Shown here in pieces: positions 1-9,380 of a stretch of DNA of 64,000 nucleotides (position 1 is its first letter; each line of letters opens with the position of its first letter). Position numbers and translations under genes: made by a program. Origin of the DNA: Allocoprococcus sp004560705 (lineage in GTDB: Bacteria > Bacillota > Clostridia > Lachnospirales > Lachnospiraceae). The DNA is taken from NCBI RefSeq assembly GCF_052065755.1, contig NZ_JBQHTK010000001.1, forward strand, positions 248,001 to 312,000, written 5' to 3'. Below the pieces are notes generated by a model. It searched no databases, had not been told where the DNA came from, and saw only the letters and a program-made list of their open reading frames with translations.

Positions 1-457
1 TAACTCGTTTCAACAGCATGATGCCATTGCAGACCCCCAGGAACAACCATACCACGCTGATAATAATTCTTGCAAACACCCTCCGCCGTACCAGATATAC
101 AACGGTAAAAGTGACAAATATCATAAATGCATTATAGGAAAATACAAGCGGTGACTCTGTCATGTAATCCCATGCTTCTATCAAAGAATGTCTTGATAAG
201 GCTTCAATTATAAAATTGATCAGAATTGCCCAGATTGCGTGAAGAAGCAGCGAGAAACGATTCATCAGCCGGTAATACGGTGCCATCTTTCTGGAAAATT
301 CACTGTTTCTTCGCTCCTCCAGAATCCTTTCCCGGCGTTCATGCTTCATTTTCCAGTAATCCTTGATGTCTTCCATTCTTAAATTCTTCAGTTTTTGAAT
401 ACTTCCACTGATATCAGGTTTCTTGAATTTGAATTTCTTAAACTGAATTTTTTTCAT
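1..457 (-). CDS. LTA synthase family protein, N-terminal part (gene runs off the window)
   Basis: Only the first ~152 codons are in the window; the gene continues past base 1. The start is the ATG at 457, preceded by an AAGAGG-type ribosome site. The visible protein opens with a very basic tail (MKKIQFKKFKFKKPD), then a charged stretch rich in Arg and Glu, then hydrophobic segments around residues 70-90, 100-120 and 125-150. The membrane part contains EAWDYMTESPLVFSYNAF. From memory this resembles the N-terminal membrane region of clostridial LtaS/phosphoglycerol transferases, which polymerise glycerol-phosphate on the outer face of the membrane. The catalytic sulfatase-like domain is outside the window, so the call rests on the membrane region alone. 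Confidence 0.6.
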   Translation of the reverse strand, partial: MKKIQFKKFKFKKPDISGSIQKLKNLRMEDIKDYWKMKHERRERILEERRNSEFSRKMAPYYRLMNRFSLLLHAIWAILINFIIEALSRHSLIEAWDYMTESPLVFSYNAFMIFVTFTVVYLVRRRVFARIIISVVWLFLGVCNGIMLLKRV

Positions 458-504
458 AAAACAACCTCTTGTATTCCTCTCTTTTTACGTTTTTATGCAC
501 CATT

Positions 505-532
505 CAGGCAGATACCTTCCGGCATCTGCCTG
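505..532 (-). terminator. Hairpin after valS
   Basis: Twelve-base arms around a 4-base loop just after the valS stop. They pair fully as minus-strand RNA if one G-U pair is allowed. The downstream run is A-rich rather than a strong U tract, so termination may be partial and the LTA-synthase-like gene may be reached by read-through. Confidence 0.5.
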
Positions 533-540
533 CCATACTT

Positions 541-3189
541 TTATTTTTTCAGACCTGCAAGACGTTCTTTTACCTGCTCAAGCATCTGTGTATATTTTTC
601 AAGCTTCGCCTTTTCCTCATCAACCTTTGCCTGAGGTGCTTTGCTGACAAATTTTTCATTGTTCAGCATTCCGTTTGCGCGGGCAATTTCTTTGTTCAGT
701 CTTGCCTCTTCTTTTGTAAGACGCTCAATTTCCTGTTCAAAATCGATCAGTTCTTCCAGCGGAACATAAACCACTGCATCCGGCACTACGATCGACACCG
801 CATCATCTGCAATACCTGCTTTATCAGCCTGAATATCCAATTCGCTCGCACTCATAAGCGGACATGCCGAAGTGATCAGCTGCGTAAGTCCTTCCCTGAG
901 TTCAGCACTTTCACATACGACAAACACTTTCGCTTTGCGGCTAGGCGGAACATTCATCTCTGCACGTGCATTTCTTACACCGCGGATGACTTCCTTCATG
1001 TGATCGGTAACCTTCTCTGCTTCCGGGAAGTTCCACTCATCAATATAGCTCGGCCAGGAAGACATCATCAAAGATTCCTCTTCCGGAACCAGTGCTCCAT
1101 AAATCTCCTCCGTTACAAACGGCATAAATGGATGCAGCATCTTCAGTGCATTTCCAAGAACCGTTTTCAGAGTCCAGAGTGCTGCATTTGCACTCTTATA
1201 GTTCTCATCAGAATGATAGATTCTGTATTTTACAAGTTCGATATACCAATCACAGAATTCATCCCAGATGAAATCATATACTTTCTGTACTGCGATACCA
1301 AGTTCGAATTTGTCCATATTGTCAGTCACATCTTTTGCAAGTGTATTCACCTTGGACAAAATCCATTTATCCGTCATGGTCAGATCCCTGTCATCCGGTT
1401 TGGAGATCACTTTGTCTTCCATATTCATCAGGATGAACCGTGATGCATTCCAGACTTTATTTGCAAAATTCCGGCTGGATTCCACACGTTCATTGTAGAA
1501 ACGCATATCATTTCCCGGTGCATTTCCGGTTACCAGTGTAAGACGCAATGCATCGGCGCCGTACTCGTCGATAATTTCCAGCGGATCGATTCCGTTTCCA
1601 AGTGATTTACTCATCTTACGTCCCTGAGAGTCACGTACCAGTCCATGGATCAGTACGGTATGGAACGGTGCCTTTCCGGTATGCTCGTATCCGGAGAATA
1701 CCATACGGATTACCCAGAAGAAAATGATATCGTATCCGGTTACCAGTACATCTGTCGGATAGAAGTAATCCAGATCCTCTGTCTTATCCGGCCAGCCGAG
1801 TGTGGAGAATGGCCACAGTGCAGAACTGAACCATGTGTCCAGTGTATCTTCATCCTGTGTAAAATGTTTGCATCCGCAATGCGGGCAAACCTCCGGCATC
1901 TCTCTTGCGACTACAAACTCACCGCATTCATCACAGTAGTAAGCCGGGATTCTGTGCCCCCACCAGATCTGACGGGAAATACACCAGTCACGGATATTTT
2001 CCAGCCAGTGCAGGTAAATCTTATTGAAACGCTCCGGAACAAACTTCAGTTCTCCCTTTTGAATTGCTTCGATAGCCGGCTTTGCCAGTTCGTCCATCTT
2101 AACAAACCACTGTGGTTTGATCAGCGGTTCTACCGTTGTTCCGCATCGGTCATGAGTTCCTACATTATGTGTATGTTCTTCAATTTTAACCAGATATCCC
2201 TGTTCTTCCAGATCTGCTACGATAGCCTTTCTTGCCTCATAACGATCCATGCCGGAATATTTTCCATAGCCTTCTACGATCGTTGCATCGTCATTCATGA
2301 TATTGATCTCCGGAAGGTTATGACGTTTTCCTACTTCAAAGTCGTTCGGATCGTGAGCCGGTGTGATCTTAACCGCTCCTGTTCCAAATTCTTTATCCAC
2401 ATAAGAATCGGCAACAATCGGTATTTCTCTTCCAACCAGTGGAAGCAGTACCATCTTGCCTACAATATCTGTATATCTCTCATCATCCGGATGTACCGCA
2501 ATCGCCGTATCACCAAGCATCGTCTCCGGACGCGTTGTAGCGATCTCAAGGAACCGGTCTGTTCCGATGATCGGATACTTGATATGCCAGAAATGTCCTG
2601 CCTGTTCTTCGTGTTCTACTTCTGCGTCTGAAAGACAGGTCTTACATACCGGACACCAGTTGACGATGCGTGAGCCTTTGTAAATATATCCTTTTTCATA
2701 TAAGCGGATGAATACTTCTTCTACTGCTTTGGAACATCCTTCGTCCATGGTGAAACGTTCTCTGTCCCAGTCACAGGATACACCGAGCTTTTCAAGCTGT
2801 CTCTCGATGGTTCCGGCATATTCTTCCTTCCACTGCCAGGTCCTCTTAAGGAATCCTTCTCTTCCCAGCTCTTTCTTATCAATTCCTTCTGCTTTGAGTT
2901 GATTCGTAACCTTTACTTCTGTCGAAATCGCCGCATGGTCTGTTCCCGGAATCCAGAGTGCATTGTAGCCCTGCATTCTTTTGTAACGGATCAGGATGTC
3001 CTGAAGCGTATTGTCAAGCGCATGTCCCATGTGCAGCTTTCCTGTGATATTCGGTGGCGGCATCACCGTTGTAAACGGCTTCCTGTCTCTGTCCACCTCT
3101 GCGTGGAAGTACTTTTTCTCACACCACTTTTTGTAAAGCTTCGGTTCAATTTCTTTCGGATTATATGTTTTCTCCAAATTCTTACTCAT
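541..3189 (-). CDS. valS: Valine--tRNA ligase
   Basis: Charges tRNA-Val with valine in the cytoplasm. The 882-residue product has the class I HIGH-type motif (PPPNITGKLHMGH, about residues 45-57), a zinc-ribbon-like CDECG...CPHCG segment, the KMSKS motif (GRKMSKSLGNG) and a C-terminal coiled coil rich in Glu and Lys. That is full length for ValRS. An in-frame ATG lies 7 codons upstream, but AGGAGG sits 6 bases before the ATG at 3189, so I start there. The long leader carries a T-box with a GUA (Val) specifier, so expression should rise when uncharged tRNA-Val accumulates. Confidence 0.97.
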   Translation of the reverse strand: MSKNLEKTYNPKEIEPKLYKKWCEKKYFHAEVDRDRKPFTTVMPPPNITGKLHMGHALDNTLQDILIRYKRMQGYNALWIPGTDHAAISTEVKVTNQLKAEGIDKKELGREGFLKRTWQWKEEYAGTIERQLEKLGVSCDWDRERFTMDEGCSKAVEEVFIRLYEKGYIYKGSRIVNWCPVCKTCLSDAEVEHEEQAGHFWHIKYPIIGTDRFLEIATTRPETMLGDTAIAVHPDDERYTDIVGKMVLLPLVGREIPIVADSYVDKEFGTGAVKITPAHDPNDFEVGKRHNLPEINIMNDDATIVEGYGKYSGMDRYEARKAIVADLEEQGYLVKIEEHTHNVGTHDRCGTTVEPLIKPQWFVKMDELAKPAIEAIQKGELKFVPERFNKIYLHWLENIRDWCISRQIWWGHRIPAYYCDECGEFVVAREMPEVCPHCGCKHFTQDEDTLDTWFSSALWPFSTLGWPDKTEDLDYFYPTDVLVTGYDIIFFWVIRMVFSGYEHTGKAPFHTVLIHGLVRDSQGRKMSKSLGNGIDPLEIIDEYGADALRLTLVTGNAPGNDMRFYNERVESSRNFANKVWNASRFILMNMEDKVISKPDDRDLTMTDKWILSKVNTLAKDVTDNMDKFELGIAVQKVYDFIWDEFCDWYIELVKYRIYHSDENYKSANAALWTLKTVLGNALKMLHPFMPFVTEEIYGALVPEEESLMMSSWPSYIDEWNFPEAEKVTDHMKEVIRGVRNARAEMNVPPSRKAKVFVVCESAELREGLTQLITSACPLMSASELDIQADKAGIADDAVSIVVPDAVVYVPLEELIDFEQEIERLTKEEARLNKEIARANGMLNNEKFVSKAPQAKVDEEKAKLEKYTQMLEQVKERLAGLKK

Positions 3190-3235
3190 TGCTTCCTCCT
3201 CAAATTTCATTCACTTTCTGTGTGTTCATAAAGGT

Positions 3236-3510
3236 TCCGCCAAGAATGTAAAAACGCCCTCTACAAAACGTAAAGGGCGTAGTAATCACGCGGTACCACC
3301 TTTGTTATATGAAGTCTCTCTAATACTTCATATATCTCATAGTTCTGTAACGGAAACCACCCCGTGATATCCTACTCGCCCGTTCAGATATCCGGCTCAA
3401 AAGCTACCTTCTGTATCCGTTTCCCGCGAACCACCTTTCAGCCAGTGAATGGTCCTCTCTTTCCGGCCCTAAATACATACTCCTCTTTCTCTCTGCCTTT
3501 CTCATAACTA
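3236..3510 (-). promoter_or_regulatory. T-box leader of valS (valine-responsive)
   Basis: The minus strand carries the T-box core TGGTACCGCG (3289-3298), immediately followed by a GC-rich hairpin with a U run (3251-3280) that would be the attenuator. Upstream is a long structured stem I region. Its 3' side contains GAAG-GTA-G, the usual specifier-loop context; GTA lies at 3405-3407 and is a valine codon. Specifier, core and downstream gene all agree on valine. Confidence 0.93.
3251..3280 (-). terminator. T-box attenuator hairpin
   Basis: ACGCCCT...AGGGCGT arms followed on the minus strand by a U run. The 5' arm region directly follows the T-box core, so it can be displaced by the antiterminator when uncharged tRNA binds. 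Confidence 0.85.
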
Positions 3511-3516
3511 TTGATT

Positions 3517-3545
3517 ATAATAGTATTCAATCCCCGGTTTGTCAA
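3517..3545 (-). promoter_or_regulatory. Promoter of the valS leader
   Basis: On the minus strand a perfect TTGACA (-35, 3540-3545) is followed by a 17-base spacer and TATTAT (-10, 3517-3522), just upstream of the T-box stem I. Confidence 0.8.
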
Positions 3546-3612
3546 GAATGGAAAATCAAGATTCATAAAAGATTCATAAAATCTTTAGAATCTAGTGTGC
3601 TGGGGCAGTGCA

Positions 3613-4851
3613 CTAAAACTCATGAATAAAGATTCCGCTTCTTAGTTTTGGTTCAAACCATGTGGATTTTGGCGGCATCAGTCTCCCTTCATCCGCCACT
3701 TCAAGAAGTTCCCGCATAGAAGTCGGGAACATGGCAAATGCCACTGCATTTTCCTCCCCATCCACAATATTCATCAGTTCCTTAAGGCCGCGGATTCCTC
3801 CGACAAACTGGATCCTTGTATCGGTCTTCGGATCCTGGATTCCCATAACCGGTGAAAGAATGTGATCCTGAAGAATAGAAACATCCAAACCTCTCACGGC
3901 ATCTTCCGGGCAAATTTTCGGTTTTGCCTTAAGAAGGTACCATCCTTCTTCTAGATACATGGCAATTCCACCTTTCTGCCGCGGCCGGATTTCTTCTTTC
4001 CCTGTGTACTCAACCCAAAACCCGCTCTTAAGAAGCTCCGGAAGATTTCCAATAATCTCACTTGGAACCTGATGCACCACTCTGTTATAATCCAGAATCC
4101 TTAGTTCTGCCTCATCAAAAAGAACCGCCAGAAAATAATTAAATTCTTCTTTTCCGGTGTATTCCGGATTTTCCTTTCTTCTCTTAAGCGCCACCTTTAC
4201 AGCTGACGCTGCCCGATGATGTCCATCTGCGATATAAAGACTATCCAGTTCACCGAATCGTCTGCAGATATCCAGGTTCCATTCTTCCTCTTCTATTTTC
4301 CAGACACGATGCCTGATTCCATCATCACTCACGAAATCATACACCGGCATCCGGGATACCGCCTCCGTAATCTTTTCTCTGATTCCTTCATTGGAACGAT
4401 AAGCCAGAAAAATGGGCCCCGTATGTGCACTGCAGATATCGACGTGCCGAATCCGGTCAATTTCTTTGTCCTCTCTGGTATTCTCATGTTTTTTTATAAC
4501 CTGATTCAGATAATCATCTACGGATGCACAGCACACCAGCCCTCTCTGACTCCTGCCATCCATGGTAAGCTCATAAAGATAAAGACAGGGATTCTCATCC
4601 TGAATAAGCTGCCCCTCTGCCTTCATTTCCCGAAGCGTATCACGGGCTCTTTCGTATACCTGATCCGAATACATATCCGTCCCCTCCGGAAATTGTGTCT
4701 CCGCACGGTCTATTTTCAAAAAAGACAGCGGATGTTCCTCCACGATTTTTCTCGCCTCTTTGCTGCTGTATACATCATACGGGAGTGCTGCGATTTCTCT
4801 GGCAAGCTCCGGCGCCGGACGGACTCCTCTGAACGGTCTGATCTCTGCCAT
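3613..4851 (-). CDS. DUF1015 family protein (SerK-like fold)
   Basis: A 412-residue soluble protein. It has the features I associate with DUF1015: an N-terminal IRPFRGVRP block, ALPYDVYSSKEAR, and a central DGHHRAASA motif near residue 211. DUF1015 is related to the ParB/SerK/SbnI group, in which some members are free serine kinases and the D-G-H/N-H-R loop is part of the active site. Here the substrate is not shown, and serA/serC are not adjacent. A GTG at 4860 is in frame but lies right on the GAGG ribosome site; the ATG at 4851 is 9 bases from it and starts the conserved block. It lies 76 bases downstream of the DUF6179 gene and probably shares its transcript. Confidence 0.75.
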   Translation of the reverse strand: MAEIRPFRGVRPAPELAREIAALPYDVYSSKEARKIVEEHPLSFLKIDRAETQFPEGTDMYSDQVYERARDTLREMKAEGQLIQDENPCLYLYELTMDGRSQRGLVCCASVDDYLNQVIKKHENTREDKEIDRIRHVDICSAHTGPIFLAYRSNEGIREKITEAVSRMPVYDFVSDDGIRHRVWKIEEEEWNLDICRRFGELDSLYIADGHHRAASAVKVALKRRKENPEYTGKEEFNYFLAVLFDEAELRILDYNRVVHQVPSEIIGNLPELLKSGFWVEYTGKEEIRPRQKGGIAMYLEEGWYLLKAKPKICPEDAVRGLDVSILQDHILSPVMGIQDPKTDTRIQFVGGIRGLKELMNIVDGEENAVAFAMFPTSMRELLEVADEGRLMPPKSTWFEPKLRSGIFIHEF

Positions 4852-4927
4852 GTTCTTCACCCTCTTCTATCACATTTGATAAATTTATGTCCAGTTTACT
4901 CTCTTTGTTCTTATTTCGCAATAGAAA

Positions 4928-5713
4928 TTATCTCTGTTTCAACTCCACACAGAAATCTTTTACATCTTCCCTGAGATACCGCAGCAAATCCTTCGAGTCT
5001 TTGTACTGCTCCTTCACGAGAATTCTCAGATACCCTTCTATCGCCCTTTCCAGGTGCTCCGGCTCCGGTACATTCTCCCCCATCATACGGCGAAGAATTC
5101 CCCGCAGCACGATATTGCAGATATTGAAAAACTGCCTTTCATAATCATACTGATATTCTTCCAGTGTTCTTCTGACATACTCATCGGGAAGTTTTCCAAG
5201 GAATCTCTGCTCCAGGCGGATTGCTTCCACATATTTCTCAACCGCATCTACTCCCTGAAGCTGCTCCATGCTCCAGAGCACCGGATAGTCCATCGTGATA
5301 ACCGGATCCTGAGGGGCAAATCTCGGGTTATAGTAACGCAGAAATGCCGGAATACCCTTTTCAAATGTATCTTTGTAATTTTCATTGCCGTATGATTTAA
5401 AATTCGGAAGAATGACATGATACATACGTCTGACACAATCCACTTTTTCCAGTGCGATCTGGTATCCTCTCTCATAAGCCAGTTCAGCCGGAACTTTCTT
5501 CTTAGAAACCTCCGGCATCTGTCTATCCGCCTCCTCTTCTTTATCTGTTTTCTGCTCTTCCTGCACATATTCCCGGATGCAATACTGCACCGCTTCCATC
5601 AGATGTGCTGCCGCTTCGTAGGTAATCGATGTACTTTCTTTAGAAGTATATTTCTCTGCAAGCCGGATTACGATTGGTATCAGTTCCTCTATCTCATATT
5701 CCAGATATTTCAT
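4928..5713 (-). CDS. DUF6179-type protein, function unknown
   Basis: A 261-residue soluble, mostly helical protein with no signal peptide and no catalytic motif that I recognise. It begins MKYLEYEIEELIPIVIRLA, and around residues 60-75 there is a low-complexity charged stretch rich in Glu and Lys. The start has GGAGG 7 bases upstream. Only 4 bases separate it from the preceding gene (5718-6254), so the two are almost surely translated from one message. I associate this sequence with DUF6179, usually found beside DUF6323 in Lachnospiraceae; the name is from memory and no function is known to me. Confidence 0.6.
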   Translation of the reverse strand: MKYLEYEIEELIPIVIRLAEKYTSKESTSITYEAAAHLMEAVQYCIREYVQEEQKTDKEEEADRQMPEVSKKKVPAELAYERGYQIALEKVDCVRRMYHVILPNFKSYGNENYKDTFEKGIPAFLRYYNPRFAPQDPVITMDYPVLWSMEQLQGVDAVEKYVEAIRLEQRFLGKLPDEYVRRTLEEYQYDYERQFFNICNIVLRGILRRMMGENVPEPEHLERAIEGYLRILVKEQYKDSKDLLRYLREDVKDFCVELKQR

Positions 5714-5717
5714 CTCG

Positions 5718-6254
5718 CTACCTCCAACACAATTCTCGCAGTACTTCCAGGTAGACTTCGTGATCCCAACGGGAAACCAGATCGAATTTTCCGTATTCTG
5801 ACTTTCCTTCTGTCACATGGTATCCCTGATATCCTGCCCGGATCGCCTGCGCAAAAACATCCAGACAGGTGCTCTCCAGATATTCCAGATCTCCATAACA
5901 GACAGTCTCAAACTGCTCCTTCATAAAATGCAGAAGTTCGTCATCCGATATTTCATCCATCATCTCATTCTTGTAAAGAAAGAAAATGTCCTGAAGACGT
6001 CCGATCGTCTCCACATAATTTCTCTGGGAAATGTAATCCGAATCGCAGAATTCATAAATGATCTTCGGAAGGATGCTCTCCCCATATTCGATTCTTTTCT
6101 GCTCCTTCAGACTTTCCGACTTTTCATTCACCAGAAGCTTCGCATCCTCCTCTGATAATACAAGGCCAAATTTTTCTGTAACCTGATTGGTCTCTATGAC
6201 TTTCGCCAGCTGGTTTTGTCCGGACAGGATCTGCATCCAGTTTTTCTCTTCCAT
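5718..6254 (-). CDS. DUF6323-type protein, function unknown
   Basis: A 178-residue acidic soluble protein. It contains FGLVLSEEDAKLLV near residue 30 and a repeated pattern of aromatic and acidic residues (GDLEYLESTCLDVF) toward the C-terminus. There are no membrane segments. The start follows a GGGGGAAATCAGG ribosome site. It is the first gene of a three-gene minus-strand run (this, the DUF6179-like gene, DUF1015). The tight coupling to the next gene suggests that the two products act together, perhaps as a complex. That is inference only. Confidence 0.6.
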   Translation of the reverse strand: MEEKNWMQILSGQNQLAKVIETNQVTEKFGLVLSEEDAKLLVNEKSESLKEQKRIEYGESILPKIIYEFCDSDYISQRNYVETIGRLQDIFFLYKNEMMDEISDDELLHFMKEQFETVCYGDLEYLESTCLDVFAQAIRAGYQGYHVTEGKSEYGKFDLVSRWDHEVYLEVLRELCWR

Positions 6255-6365
6255 CCTGATTTCCCCCTTATTATGATTTCATTTGGTTTATCGTCTGCCG
6301 ATTATACCGCAGTGCAGGATTATTTACCAGTCTTGAAATTTTGGCCATTTTATGATAATATAATT

Positions 6366-6417
6366 ACAGAAAGAGGAAAGATTTTCGATAATTCATCAAA
6401 ATCTTTCCTCTTTCTGT
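6366..6417 (-). terminator. Perfect 20-bp hairpin downstream of purD
   Basis: Two 20-base arms (6366-6385 and 6398-6417) are exact reverse complements around a 12-base loop. It lies between the purD stop and the DUF6323-like gene. On the minus strand it is followed by an AU-rich run. It probably ends the pur transcript and insulates the next operon. Confidence 0.75.
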
Positions 6418-6427
6418 ACTGTTTTAT

Positions 6428-7699
6428 CTATGCTTCATCAATCGCTTTTCCGATATCATGGCGCATATATTTATTATCAAATTTTACCCATTCGGTTGCC
6501 GCATATGCATTTGCACGTGCTTCTTTCAGGGTCGCACCCTTCGCGGTCACACCCAGTACACGTCCTCCGTTCGTCACGATCTGATCGCCGTTAAACTTTG
6601 TTCCGGCATGGAAGCAGTAATATCCTTCATGCTTCTTGAATTCTTCCAGTCCCGTGATCGGAAGTCCCTTTTCGTATGCGAGCGGATAACCGTCTGAAGC
6701 TAATACAACACAGACTGCTGCGTTGTCTTCAAATTCCAGATTAATCTGATCCAGCGTTCCGTCGATACAGGCTTCAATGACCTCGATCAGATCATTCTTC
6801 ATTCTCGGAAGAACAACCTGTGCTTCCGGATCTCCGAATCTTGCGTTGTACTCCAGAACTTTCGGTCCGTCCTGTGTCAGCATCAGTCCGAAGAAAATGA
6901 TTCCCTTGAATTCTCTTCCTTCTGCCGCCATAGCGTCTACCGTTTTCTGGTAAACATATTTCTGACAGAATTCATCTACTTCTTCCGTGTAGAACGGGCT
7001 TGGAGAGAATGTTCCCATTCCTCCGGTGTTCAGTCCCTGATCGCCGTCCTTTGCACGCTTGTGATCCTGTGCACTTGTCATCGTCTTGATCGTCTTGCCG
7101 TCAACAAATGAGAGAACAGACACCTCACGTCCGGTCATAAATTCTTCAACAACCATCGTATTACCTGAGGCACCGAACTTTTTGTCAAGCATGATTTCTT
7201 TGACACCGTCTTTCGCCTCTTCCAGCGTGTTGCAGATCAGCACGCCTTTACCGAGTGCAAGTCCGTCGGCCTTCAGCACGATCGGGAATTTCGCTGTTTC
7301 CAGATAAGCAAGCGCTTTTTCCGGGTCATCAAAGTTTTCATACGCTGCTGTCGGGATATCATATTTTTTCATCAGATCTTTAGAGAACGCCTTGCTTCCT
7401 TCCAGGATCGCCGCATTTTTTCTCGGACCGAATGCACGGATACCTGCAGCTTCAAACTCGTCTACCAGACCGCCTACCAGCGGATCATCCATTCCCACGA
7501 TTGCAAGATCAATTGCGTTATCCTTCGCAAATGCTGTCAGCTTATCGAATTCCATTGCTCCGATCGGAACACATTCTGCGAATTCTGCAATCCCCGCATT
7601 TCCGGGTGCACAATAAATCTTTTCTACTTTGCTGCTCTTTGCCACACAATACGCGATAGCGTGCTCTCTTCCGCCGCCGCCAACAATTAATACCTTCAT
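6428..7699 (-). CDS. purD: Phosphoribosylamine--glycine ligase
   Basis: Second step of de novo purine synthesis: joins glycine to 5-phosphoribosylamine with ATP. The 423-residue ATP-grasp protein begins MKVLIVGGGGREHAI, has KADGLALGKGV in the ATP-binding region and EYNARFGDPEAQ near residue 285, all typical of PurD. An upstream in-frame extension exists, but AGGAGG lies 6 bases before the ATG at 7699 and the family N-terminus starts there. It is the last gene of a purE-M-N-D run, 10 bases after purN. Confidence 0.96.
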   Translation of the reverse strand: MKVLIVGGGGREHAIAYCVAKSSKVEKIYCAPGNAGIAEFAECVPIGAMEFDKLTAFAKDNAIDLAIVGMDDPLVGGLVDEFEAAGIRAFGPRKNAAILEGSKAFSKDLMKKYDIPTAAYENFDDPEKALAYLETAKFPIVLKADGLALGKGVLICNTLEEAKDGVKEIMLDKKFGASGNTMVVEEFMTGREVSVLSFVDGKTIKTMTSAQDHKRAKDGDQGLNTGGMGTFSPSPFYTEEVDEFCQKYVYQKTVDAMAAEGREFKGIIFFGLMLTQDGPKVLEYNARFGDPEAQVVLPRMKNDLIEVIEACIDGTLDQINLEFEDNAAVCVVLASDGYPLAYEKGLPITGLEEFKKHEGYYCFHAGTKFNGDQIVTNGGRVLGVTAKGATLKEARANAYAATEWVKFDNKYMRHDIGKAIDEA

Positions 7700-7709
7700 A
7701 AGTCCCTCC

Positions 7710-8336
7710 TTACTGTGTGATGGATACCTTTCCATCCACAATCTGAACCTTACCATTTGCAATCAGATCAATAGCCTGCGGAAGAATCTTCCATTCCGCC
7801 TGCTCCATGACACGTCTCTGCAGGATTTCCGGAGTGTCACCTTCTTCTACTGATACTGCTTTCTGCAGAATGATCGGTCCGGTATCTGTTCCTTCATCCA
7901 CAAAATGCACTGTGGCACCTACCACTTTTACGCCTCTTTTAAGCGCCGCCTCATGAACTTTCAGCCCGTAAAATCCGGTTCCGCAAAATGACGGAATCAG
8001 TGACGGATGAATATTGATGATACGATTCCGGTATTCCCGGATCATCATCTCCGGAATCACAACCAGGAATCCGGCAAGTACGATCAAATCTGCCTTCAGT
8101 TCATTGACCTTGTCCAAAAATACTCTGTTAAATTCGTCTCTTGTCTCAAAATCCTTCGGAGAAATGCACTGTGCCGGGATTCCATGTCTCCCGGCCCTTT
8201 CCAGTGCAAACGCATTCTTATTGTTACTGATTACTCCGACGATCTGCGTATTCGTGATCGTCCCGTTTTCCACCGCATCAATAATCGCCTGCAGATTCGT
8301 TCCGCCTCCGGATACAAGAACTGCAACTCTTAGCAT
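7710..8336 (-). CDS. purN: Phosphoribosylglycinamide formyltransferase
   Basis: Third purine step, transferring a formyl group from 10-formyl-THF to GAR. The 208 residues show VLVSGGGTNLQAI at the N-terminus, the NIHPSLIPSF block with the catalytic Asn/His, and DEGTDTGPII with the catalytic Asp. The ATG overlaps the end of purM by 7 bases (GTATGCTAA), a sign of translational coupling. Confidence 0.96.
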   Translation of the reverse strand: MLRVAVLVSGGGTNLQAIIDAVENGTITNTQIVGVISNNKNAFALERAGRHGIPAQCISPKDFETRDEFNRVFLDKVNELKADLIVLAGFLVVIPEMMIREYRNRIINIHPSLIPSFCGTGFYGLKVHEAALKRGVKVVGATVHFVDEGTDTGPIILQKAVSVEEGDTPEILQRRVMEQAEWKILPQAIDLIANGKVQIVDGKVSITQ

Positions 8337-9355
8337 ACAGTTACTCCTTTTTCTCCTGCCTCTACATATCCTACCACATATGGTTCTTCTCCGGCTTCCT
8401 TCATTGCCTTCATAGCTGCATCCACGTCTTTTTCATCTACTGCTACAATCATTCCAAGACCCATATTGAACGTATTGTACATTGCTCTTTCTTCAATATC
8501 ACCGTCTTCTGCAAGCATACGGAAGATCGGTGGAATCGGGTAGCTGTCTTTCTTCACTACTGCGTGAGTACCTTCGATCAGCATACGCGGAATGTTCTCA
8601 TAGAATCCGCCGCCGGTAATATGGCTGCAGGCTTTGATCTTAACACCCGCTTCCTTCACCATACGAAGTGCTTTTACATAAATCTTGGTCGGTGCAAGAA
8701 GTGCATCTCCAAGCGTTGTTCCCAGACATTCATATTCTGCGTTCAGGACTTCCGGCTTCATGCTGAATACTTTTCTTACAAGAGAGAAACCGTTACTATG
8801 TACTCCTGACGAAGCCATACCGATCAGAACATCGCCCGGCTTCAGATCTTTTCCGGTGATCAGGTCCTTCTCATCAACGATTCCGACTGCAAATCCGGCA
8901 AGATCGTACTCATCTACCGGATAGAATCCCGGCATCTCAGCGGTCTCTCCACCGATCAGGGCACATCCGGACTGTTTACATCCTTCTGCCACACCGCTTA
9001 CGATCGTAGCAATCTTTTCAGGTTCATTCTTTCCACATGCGATATAATCCAGGAAAAATAACGGTTCTCCACCTGCACATGCAATGTCATTTACACACAT
9101 CGCAACACAATCAATTCCGATGGTATCATGTCGATCCAGAAGGAACGCCAGCTTCAGCTTGGTTCCAACACCGTCTGTACCGGAAACGAGGGTCGGTTTT
9201 TCCATATTTTTAAATTTTTCAAGAGAAAATGCACCTGAGAATCCTCCGATTCCTCCAAGAACTTCTTCTCTCATCGTCTGCTGAATATGTTTCTTCATAA
9301 GCTCCACTGATTTATAACCAGCTTCGATATCTACACCCGCATTCTTATAGTCCAT
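8330..9355 (-). CDS. purM: Phosphoribosylformylglycinamidine cyclo-ligase
   Basis: Fifth purine step, closing the imidazole ring to give AIR. The 341-residue sequence is full length for the family. It has DYKNAGVDIEAG at the N-terminus, the SGTDGVGTKLKLA motif near residue 58, and GGETAEMPGFY. It lies 25 bases after purE and overlaps purN. Confidence 0.97.
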   Translation of the reverse strand: MDYKNAGVDIEAGYKSVELMKKHIQQTMREEVLGGIGGFSGAFSLEKFKNMEKPTLVSGTDGVGTKLKLAFLLDRHDTIGIDCVAMCVNDIACAGGEPLFFLDYIACGKNEPEKIATIVSGVAEGCKQSGCALIGGETAEMPGFYPVDEYDLAGFAVGIVDEKDLITGKDLKPGDVLIGMASSGVHSNGFSLVRKVFSMKPEVLNAEYECLGTTLGDALLAPTKIYVKALRMVKEAGVKIKACSHITGGGFYENIPRMLIEGTHAVVKKDSYPIPPIFRMLAEDGDIEERAMYNTFNMGLGMIVAVDEKDVDAAMKAMKEAGEEPYVVGYVEAGEKGVTVC

Positions 9356-9380
9356 CTCAAATCCTCCATTAACTGTTTTT

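Noticed and set aside
469..3231. Long open frames opposite valS
   Set aside because: They mirror the valS codon pattern, lack ribosome sites and are basic/Cys/His-rich in the way antisense frames usually are; valS is certain.
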